Shown here one piece after another: positions 56,490 through 64,000 of a DNA stretch of 64,000 nt. The notes under the pieces were generated by a model. It searched no databases and was not told the origin of the DNA. It worked only from the letters and a program-made list of their open reading frames with translations. Source of the DNA: Larimichthys crocea (lineage: Eukaryota > Chordata > Actinopteri > Sciaenidae); contig NC_040011.1 of NCBI RefSeq assembly GCF_000972845.2, positions 23,911,213 through 23,975,212 on the forward strand. The letters run 5' to 3'. Made by a program: the position numbers and the translations under genes. Position 1 is the stretch's first letter. Each line of letters opens with the position of its first letter.

Positions 56490-56660
56490 TTTCTCAGATG
56501 CTCTCACTATGTGCTGCAGGGTGCAGTGCAGCCTCCATCCCACACAGTGGGTCAGGATGCTCTCGGTGGTGCCTCGATAGAAGGAGCGCATGATGGAGAC
56601 AAAAGCTTTGGCTCTTCTCAGTCTGCAGAGGAAATAGAGGCGCTGCTGAGCGTTTTAGAG
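56490..56660. repeat. Interspersed LINE-like repeat fragment
   Basis: GGGTCAGGATGCTCTCGGTG and AGTCTGCAGAGGAAATAGAGG with CGCTGCTGAGC are pieces I recall from a widespread teleost repeat. The open frame across it is incidental. Confidence 0.4.
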
Positions 56661-57287
56661 ATTAACATTACAGAGGGAAAGTATCCACACAACCCAGCCA
56701 TCACAGTTCAAAACACAGATTCCAAATGCACGACTCAGGAGGCAACAATCAGGTAAAGAGTCTTTACTAGTGGAATATTCAAATTCCTTTCAGGCAAACA
56801 AAGTTGAACCAGCTAGACATAGGCAGAATCCAAAACAGAATCTGGCAGCAAACTAGTTGGCTAAGGACTCGTCTTTATATACTAGGGAGTTCATTTGGTA
56901 AATAACAAACAGGTGATGAGTGATGACGGTGAAAAGGTGTGAATCAAAAGTGGCTGGATCTGGATCATAGTTGACGTGAACCAATCATCTAATAGTCTAC
57001 ATAAAACACCAGTTTATTTTAACAGCGGGACACAGACTGCAGCAGAGAGCGAGCATATGAATATGGACAGATGTATAAAAACTTTATCATGAAGCCTGAA
57101 GTTAATCACCATTTTGTGGTTTATCAGCACAGGCTGAAAAATATGACCTTACATAATGACGTAGTCTAGTGTAAGTACAGTTGGAACACCGCGGTCGTCT
57201 TCTCATAAGTCCTCATGAATTCTCCTTCACATGTTCTCAGACGGTAATGTTTTTGACTTTTGATACTAAAATCATGACACCAACAGA

Positions 57288-57345
57288 CCTTTTTCACAGC
57301 AGCCATTTTGACATCAACTAGTGCAGCACAGCAACACTGTGACTC
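57288..57345. mobile_element. Family A MITE, short piece
   Basis: AGACCTTTTTCACAGCAGCC followed by ATTTTGACATCAACTAGTG matches the family A left end; the rest is lost. Confidence 0.45.
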
Positions 57346-58259
57346 ACTCTTCCATCAAGCTGCTGGGCTCACAAGAGACAGGTTTAAAGAAGAATAGTCC
57401 AAATGTGTGCAGCAGAGCAGAGATACTCTAACTTTTAGTTCCTTTAACTGCATAAAATTTGTGGTGTGCCCCTTTAAGCATAGTTTTGACAATTTATAGA
57501 TAAAAAGAAAGTATGGATGTCCATGCTGAAAGTGGCTGAATTTAAGATAATATGAGTTTAATAAACACCTAGAGTGTTGATCCTGGTGTTTCAGTAGCAA
57601 TAGGACATATGTAAAGAAAAAATAAAAGACAATAAGAATATATTCAGTAGAAATCATACAAAAGCAATCAAACTCAAACTCAAACCATCAACCAAATGTT
57701 GAAAATGCAATATTTCATCTTACTGAACCAGCCTCACACTGAAACATGCCGGCCGTCTTATTGATGTTTTTTATTTCTTCATTTAACCATAAAAAAAATT
57801 AAAGATGTATTCTCTCTACCATGTTTTTGTGTTTTCCTTTTCTTTATTTCTTCTTCTTTTTATTGTACTGCCAATTTTCTTAACCATGTTGTTTTCTCAT
57901 CCTGCTCTGAAGTGAAACACAGTGAACGGAGGATGAATGAGACAAAGAGGCAGACAGAGGGAAAGGGAGAAGCTTCTGGCTGTTCAACAGCACTTTTCTG
58001 TCAAAGACAAAGTTGTTTCCACTTAACCCTCTGGGGTCCACAATACACACTGTGCTGTATCGAACAGTCACACTCACAGGAGTGTTTTTCTTCCTCTCTT
58101 TGAAACTAAATCATTGTCTCTCTCTCCTGCTCCCAAATGAATCTTTAAGATGGCTGGGGACGCTGCGAGCTGCTTCAACACTCCCACAAAACAAGATCCA
58201 TAGTGGAACCTTTTGTCACCGGGCCTGGGACAAAGTGGACAGGTCTAGCTGCCCACAGT

Positions 58260-58480
58260 TGGTCGCATCACCACTTTGGTCCTGAAATATCTCAACGACT
58301 GTTGGATGGATCGCCGTGAAGTTTGTTCTACTCAGCAAGGATTATAACTTCCTTCATTCCTTGGTGATAAATGACGTTCCCATGAGCCTCAGCTGCACTT
58401 TGTGTTAAGTGCTAATTAGCAAATGTAAGAAGGTGAACATGGATTACATCTTACCTGCTAAATATCAGCATGTTAGCGTG
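58260..58480. repeat. Interspersed repeat (TGAAATATCTCAACGACTGT type)
   Basis: CCTGAAATATCTCAACGACT and GGATGGATCGCCGTGAAGTT, followed by AATATCAGCATGTTAGCGTG, are segments of a repeat I recall as common in teleosts. Non-coding here. Confidence 0.45.
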
Positions 58481-58761
58481 TTGCCGTAGGAATTATGTAT
58501 CATATAAATATGTGTGTATGTGACCTGCTGACTCTGACATGAATGAGCTGAAAGCAGCATCAAACCTTTGTCACTGGAATAATTAGTCACACTAATAAAG
58601 ATAAATGAATTATACATAATAAAAAGAAGGTGTTCAAATACTATGATTAAAACTACTAACACCACTAAAACTACTACAACTGATTCCAGTAATGATCAAA
58701 ATAGAGTTTATTGGATCGTTGATATAAAACTAAGCAGGCTACTGACTTTCTTGCTAGATTC

Positions 58762-58970
58762 CATTGCCATCCGGACCCCTTTCCCTAACCCTAACCCTGT
58801 CTCCAATGCCTACTTTGGACATACTGTTTTCCCCAAGATGTACTAACCTAACCCTAACCATCCCGACCCCTTGCCTTAAACTAACTACTTGAACACTCAT
58901 CTCTGACCCCCACTGCCTTCCTTTGGACATACCATCTTCCCCAAGACTTATTTCCCTAACCAGTTCAGGA
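58762..58970 (+). repeat. Tandem dimer (period about 108 bp) with telomere-like CCCTAA units
   Basis: TTTGGACATACTGTTTTCCC near 58814 recurs as TTTGGACATACCATCTTCCC near 58922. CCCTAACCCTAACCCT (58782-58797) and CTAACCTAACCCTAACC (58843-58859) are embedded. These are short interstitial telomere-like patches, not a chromosome end. Confidence 0.6.
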
Positions 58971-59369
58971 CATGTTCAGTACAAAAACGCCAAGGATGTA
59001 ATACATTCCATTTTCTCTTTCTTTTGCCTTCCTTCTCTTCCTTTCTTCCTCTTACTTCTCCCACTCGCTCTTCACAATGTGGGGAATGTAGTGACGGTGC
59101 ACTTGGTGTGGGGTTATTAGGTTGATTGTGATGGCCCCTGCATTGCCTTTGGCTCTCTACCCCAAACTGTGTGAGTTGTTGGACAGCACAGGAAGAGTTA
59201 ATGTGATAACCTAACCCTTGCCTACCTACAAATACAGCACATGAACACACAAAAACACTAGTGTCATGACCAAAGTTCAGATGTCTATTTACCATTTTAT
59301 TATTTAGTCAATGAGAAATGAATAATCACCAGTCAAGATGGAGCCTGGGTAACTCAGTCTTCCTCTTCA

Positions 59370-59660
59370 CACAACGGTGCGCTTCCAACTTTGTGGCAAT
59401 AGCTCAGAAAGGTCCTGATCTTGACTGATCTGCACAGACGTGACCTTTACCCCATCTGAAGTCTTTGGGATGAACTGGAACACCGTCTGTGTGCCAGACC
59501 TGATCAGCCAGCATCAGTGTTGGACCCCATTGATGCTCTTGTGGTGGAATGGGAGCAAATCCCTGGAGCAGCTTCAACATGTTGTGCAAAGCCTGAAAGC
59601 AGAAGAGTGGAGGCAGATTAATGCACATCATTGGTAATAATATAGGAACTTCATATTCAA
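59370..59660. mobile_element. DNA-transposon-like interspersed repeat fragment
   Basis: TTTGGGATGAACTGGAACAC, CAGCATCAGTGTTGGACCCC, CTCTTGTGGTGGAATGGGAG and AGAAGAGTGGAGGCAG correspond to a repeat I recall from fish with a Tc1-like overall design. Class assignment is uncertain, and neither terminal repeat is evident. Confidence 0.4.
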
Positions 59661-60040
59661 CTGTGTGCATGCTTTGCTCATGACTTCTTACTCATCTTGC
59701 TGTTTTTTGGATTACAAAGAATTTAACACTGAGAGGAACCATTTTGTATCATGAGTAGAGAGACTGACACATTTTGAATGCAACTGTTACTTCTTCAATT
59801 TTTGTTGAAGGGATCTACATACATCTGAGGAAAGATTCTTTCATCAACCAGCAGGGGGCAATGTGGCTTCACCTTAAAGTCCAGAGCTGATTGGCTGTCT
59901 TTCTATCCAACTGGTTTGATGTGTGTGTGAGTGTGTGTGTGTGCACGTCGATGTGAATACTCTCAGCATGAGGTGGCTGCTTAGCAGTGGGTAGGTGCTG
60001 AACTGACCACTGCAGAGCCCATCAGTGGTGAATCTCAGGG

Positions 60041-60055
60041 ATGATGATGATGATG

Positions 60056-60099
<44 letters not shown>
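60041..60099. repeat. (GAT)n-(GT)n compound microsatellite
   Basis: Six ATG/GAT triplets pass directly into about 21 TG dinucleotides. Confidence 0.95.
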
Positions 60100-60100
<1 letters not shown>

Positions 60101-62651
60101 TATGGGGCTCAGTGGCTCAGTGGTTTTTATCATTTCATAATTCTGTTCAGGAGTAAATATGTCAGTAAAACACAGTCAAACTTTACATTTGTCCTGATGA
60201 CTGACTAACCCAAGAAGCAACATGCCATCATTTCCACGTTGACTGCAGGCCATGTTTCATAATGTATATTTGCTGTTGCTGTACAAATGTAAAGGTGTAA
60301 AGCTCCACCACTGAATCTCCTTCTGGTGGACTTCCTCTCTCTGCGATGCACTGATGTTGGACAGTTTTGAGGCAACATCTCCTTTCCCTCCTCATCCTCC
60401 ACGTCCACCAGTTCCTGGAGGGACGGAGCTAAAGGTCTGCTTTCTCAGCAGCCTTGACGTCCTCACCAGCGGGAGGCATCTCTCTTCATGAGACGCACAG
60501 CTGGATGTCAAGTGGCTGCCGGCTGTCTCGATAATTTCATCCACATTTTGCTCAGCTGTCCATCCTGTCAGCTGAGGGCTCTGCTGGTGTTTCCTTCATG
60601 ACAGCTGAACTCACTTTGTGATGTTCGAACGAGCCAGTCAAAGTTGAGGGAATTCTTTTCTGGTCTCTGATGTGATGCTCTGCATTATTAGAGGGTCAGA
60701 GCTCAGGTCTGCTTGGGTTGCAACACTGATGTCTTCACTGGAACATTTGGATGTAGCAGGAGATATCTGTTCAGGACATGGAGAGCTGGGTCTTGGGGGT
60801 TGCTGCCCTCTGACTCAGCAGCCTTGTTTAGATCCTGCTCTGCTGCAGCTGGAACTCTTTTCTTGGTTTATATTTGAAGCAGATCTTCCATGCATGTCAT
60901 CTTCCTATAGATATATCTGCCATGTCGGCCTGCAGATTTCTCACCTGACAGGACTTGTGTGAGGTCTTGTCCTGATAGTCCTGGTGTTGAGAGCATCTTG
61001 GACATTTGTCCTTCTTCTCTGACTTCTGGTGTCGCTCCTAGGTTCTCTGCAACTGCTGCTCAATCTTTTAGTGTGTTCAGCAAGTGGCGTTATTATCATC
61101 AGAGTTCCTCAACTTCCCACCTGGAGGTAGCCTGCATCATCTAATGGATATTGGCAGCAGCTCGATCCATGCTGGCATTCTCAGAGGTCACGGAGGTGGT
61201 CGAGGAAGTAGAGGAAGTTCATCTTTTTGCTTTTTTGTGCTGGAGGGTCCGGAGGGCTCTCGATTTTTGAAAATCTCTGTCTCATTCTTCATTCTGTGTG
61301 GATCCACAGGGTTTTGTTTCACATTTGTATTCTGTTGAAAAAGCTACAGCTACAACTACTAGTATTTCTAGCACCAAGCACCTGTGGAGCCTTATATATT
61401 ATACTTATGACTATAAATAATCGGAGGACCTCACTATTATTATTCAGTCATTATTAATCTGGTGGTTTAGAGCCCCCACTGGTGGCTCCGGGGCTCCATG
61501 CTTTGACCTCTTCAGCCTCAAGGGGCTCTGCTATCTCTCCTTTAACTTTCATAACCTGCAGCGGTTGATAGTATATTTTTATCTACATATCAAATATGTT
61601 TTCTTATTTTGTGCTTCACTTGTTTTTGTTGCTCCATTTCTACCTTCTAATACTTTCCACACTTGATATGATCTCATGAATATTGTTTTTTGCTCTTTAG
61701 GCAGAAGCAACAGATAATTGCTCTTCAGCCTCACTGGGTTTTCAGTCATCCATCTGGTGTCTGATAACCAGATACGCCTCAGTTTTAATCAATACAGCTG
61801 TCAACAGCAGCTGGCTTGTGCTTCACTCACACTTAAGGTGAGTAACTGAACCCAAAGACCTCGTCATTGTCTTCTCACGCTGCCTAATAAATCCAACTGA
61901 TTTCTCTTCACATGACCCTTTACTGTGTTTTCAGGGATACTGTAAAGTGCATTTCTTTACATTTATTCTTTTTTTATGATCATTTGTGAGTGAAGTCCCA
62001 CACTGAGCCACTGAGCCTCCATTCACTGATGAAGACCATTCCCTGTACACATGGTGTCAGACTTTGCCTTTTACTTCCAACATTTTTGAAAGTAATTCAT
62101 ACCCTTCAGTGAAGGAAATATATTTGAATTATTTACTACTACTTTAAGGTAAGTTCTGTTTTTTAATGACACCATAATATGACTCAATTCAACATTTAAC
62201 ATTTTATTTTTTATCATTTTAATTCATTTTGACGCTACTCTGACTTGTAATGAGATTAATGGTGTCCATCAGCTGCAAGAACACCACACCACCAACTATT
62301 TGACTGATTTTAGTGAAATTGGATTGTAGCTCCTCTCGGTAGTAAAGCATGAGGCCCAAGATCATTTTATAAAACAGGGTTTATTCAGTCATCGAGCGAC
62401 CCAGACAGACCCGTGAGAACTGAAGCAAAGGTAAGTACAAACAATCACGTAAATGAATATGCTGATGCAGAGCTTGTAGCTTAATGTAATTACACAATAC
62501 ACCAATAAAACACACCTCGTAGGCTGCACACTACCAAAGGAGCTGAATCTTGTCTTTTCTTCTTTCTTTGTCTTCTTTGTTTACATTTAACGTTGTAACT
62601 CTTTATATTAACTTTACTTTAATGTGTGTGTGTGGAGACAACCTGCCATAT

Positions 62652-62960
62652 CAGAATCAGAATCAGAATTCATTTTATTCGCTATCCAAGTTTACACAAA
62701 CACAGAATTTACTGTGGCAGGATTGAGCATACACAGAACATATATGGAAAAGAAAAGATAAACTAGTGTAGAAATTAAAATAAAATAAGGGGTATAAAAT
62801 ATGGAGGGGGATGGATATGTACAGTATATAGTTTCTCCCTTGCCATGCTCTGCCAGGCGGTGTATCATTAAAAGGGTACCATGTAGAAACAAAAAAACAA
62901 ACCATGAGCCCGCTTCACTGAAAAGGTAGGTAGGAACCAAAAATAAATAAATAAGAATGT
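62652..62960 (-). repeat. LINE-tail-type interspersed repeat
   Basis: It starts with three TCAGAA units and ATTCATTTTATTCGCTATCC, the reverse complement of an AATAAAATGAATTCTGATTC tail. The body includes GAATTTACTGTGGCAGGA. Same class as 22150-22450. Confidence 0.5.
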
Positions 62961-63816
62961 ATTAACGGATGTGGGCAGTTACATGGATCATATTTTATGG
63001 AGAAAATGTTTTCTGGTTTTTCCTCTGACTCTCTGTGATTTGCAGAGTTTCATGATGGACAGTAGAGTAAACTGCTGCCAGCTGTAGCTGCTGTTAGCTG
63101 ATGTTAGCTCACTTTGTTAGCTGGCCTGACTGCTCAGAGCATTGGGGGAGTGTCAGTACCACAGGTGTTTTGGACCACCAGGAAGAGGAGGTTTTCAGGC
63201 CTGGGAATTGGTTGAGTGGGCAATATCACAGCTTCTATGGACATGATGGGTGAAAAGACAAAAGATGATGTTAACGGAAGAAGTTGAAAAGAGAAAATGA
63301 GCAAGAAGTCACTAGTTAATGATCACCGGGGTGTGTTAGTGTTTGTACCACAGGTGTGTTGAATCACCCTAAAGAGTGGGTTTTCCGGATTGGTCTGGAG
63401 TAGTGGTGTATGAATCGTGATTCATCCAAATCATTCACCCAGATCCTCTTAGTCACCCGGGATTGATGAGTCTGTAGTCTCCGTTGGATCCCTACCATCC
63501 TACACCTGCCTGACACCAAGAAACCAAATACAGCAATAACCAAGATGATAGATACTGTTGAATGGTGCTCTCAATTATTGAATGTTTATTTGTGTTTTCA
63601 TTAATGACGGGCAAACTTTATTTGTGATTTCATTTGTGATTGACACTGGTGGGCGTGGTTAATAAAGCAAAGTTCAGTCCTATGAAAAATTGGATTCACA
63701 ACAAGTAGCCGCTGTAACGTGCTGCTCTGCCAACAGGTTATGGGCCCAGAGAAACCCATAGACAGTTTTAGAGCACGTTCCCACCGGTGTACCGGTGACG
63801 ATTAGCATTTTGTTAG

Positions 63817-64000
63817 CAAACAGATACGAGCCGCCACAGTAGCTGCCGGTCGTGGCTCCTGTATGATGGAGATGAAAAGAGTTATGAGTTATGGGAGGCG
63901 AAATTCTTGGGTCACCTTTGTTTGCAAGGGTTAAAGGACACTATTTTAACAGAGTCCACCACTGAAGACGCAAGAAAGAATGCAGAAGCCTATGCTAAAC
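63817..64000 (+). mobile_element. Start of a Ty1/copia-like gag reading frame, cut by the window edge
   Basis: The frame is open from just after the stop at 63814 to the window edge. It reads YDGDEKSYELWEAKFLGHL and then LQGLKDTIL and EDARKNAEAYAK. The pattern of a short strand, a W-x(n)-F-x(n)-L core and a D-x3-W/AY helix resembles the UBN2-type gag head of copia elements as I recall it. No LTR or primer-binding site could be fixed upstream. It may be intact beyond position 64000. Confidence 0.5.

Larger units (their letters stand above)
54946..64000. other. Gene-poor right flank
   Basis: No conserved protein-coding exon is found on either strand. The region holds a poly(T) run, LINE-like debris (about 56490-56660), a family A MITE piece, a telomere-like tandem dimer, a DNA-transposon-like fragment, compound microsatellites and the copia-like start at the right edge. 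Plus-strand frames at 60672-60962 and 61084-61338 show no recognisable domain. Confidence 0.55.

Noticed and set aside
58782..58859. Possible telomere or chromosome end
   Set aside because: Only a few CCCTAA units are present and unique sequence continues on both sides.
1..64000. CRISPR array, operon, plasmid or endogenous viral genome
   Set aside because: All regular repeats are microsatellites or dispersed transposons, genes are intron-split, and no viral gene set is visible.

Overview
The window is nuclear DNA from a teleost fish, most likely a spiny-rayed (percomorph-type) species. The genes are split into many short GT-AG exons. The intervening DNA is full of (TG)n/(CA)n microsatellites, CR1/L2-type and RTE-type LINE fragments, tRNA-derived SINEs and hAT/MITE-like DNA transposon remnants. 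Nothing points to bacterial, plasmid or viral DNA. Teleost assignment rests on the repeat types and on protein similarity recalled from memory; no database search was possible.

Four protein-coding genes can be reconstructed exon by exon, with all splice phases consistent. (1) fhip1b (FAM160A2-type, FTS-Hook-FHIP complex) lies on the minus strand at 996-9540. Five coding exons give the first 393 residues, and the 3' half is beyond the left edge. A CpG-rich, YY1-motif-bearing presumptive promoter/5' UTR lies near 16.05-16.27 kb. (2) cnga4, an olfactory-type cyclic nucleotide-gated channel subunit, is on the plus strand at 19419-25034 (7 exons, 720 aa). It is complete and ends in an unusually long Lys/Glu-rich tail. 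(3) trappc10, a TRAPPII tethering-complex subunit, is on the plus strand at 27954-49185 (23 exons, 1264 aa). It is complete and has one clear U12-type intron. (4) gdf3 (Vg1/dvr1-type TGF-beta ligand) is on the plus strand at 52054-54423 (2 exons, 382 aa) and is complete.

Layout: 0-16.3 kb is fhip1b with repeat-rich introns. 16.3-19.4 kb is the spacer between fhip1b and cnga4, which are transcribed divergently. 25-28 kb is a repeat-rich spacer leading to an ETS-palindrome promoter of trappc10. 49.2-52 kb is trappc10 3' UTR and spacer. 54.4-64 kb contains no gene I can support: microsatellites, a telomere-like tandem dimer, LINE/DNA-transposon debris and, at the extreme right edge, the start of a Ty1/copia-like gag reading frame.

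The four genes do not form one pathway: they serve endosome-dynein linkage, olfactory transduction, Golgi tethering and embryonic axis signalling. The fhip1b-cnga4 adjacency matches the human 11p15.4 order as I remember it. I see no wholly new biological system. The most useful second-look items are the U12 intron, two frame-preserving trappc10 exons preceded by UG tracts, direct repeats bracketing the gdf3 exon that encodes the mature ligand, the cnga4 tail, a palindromic MITE family, and the copia-like fragment.
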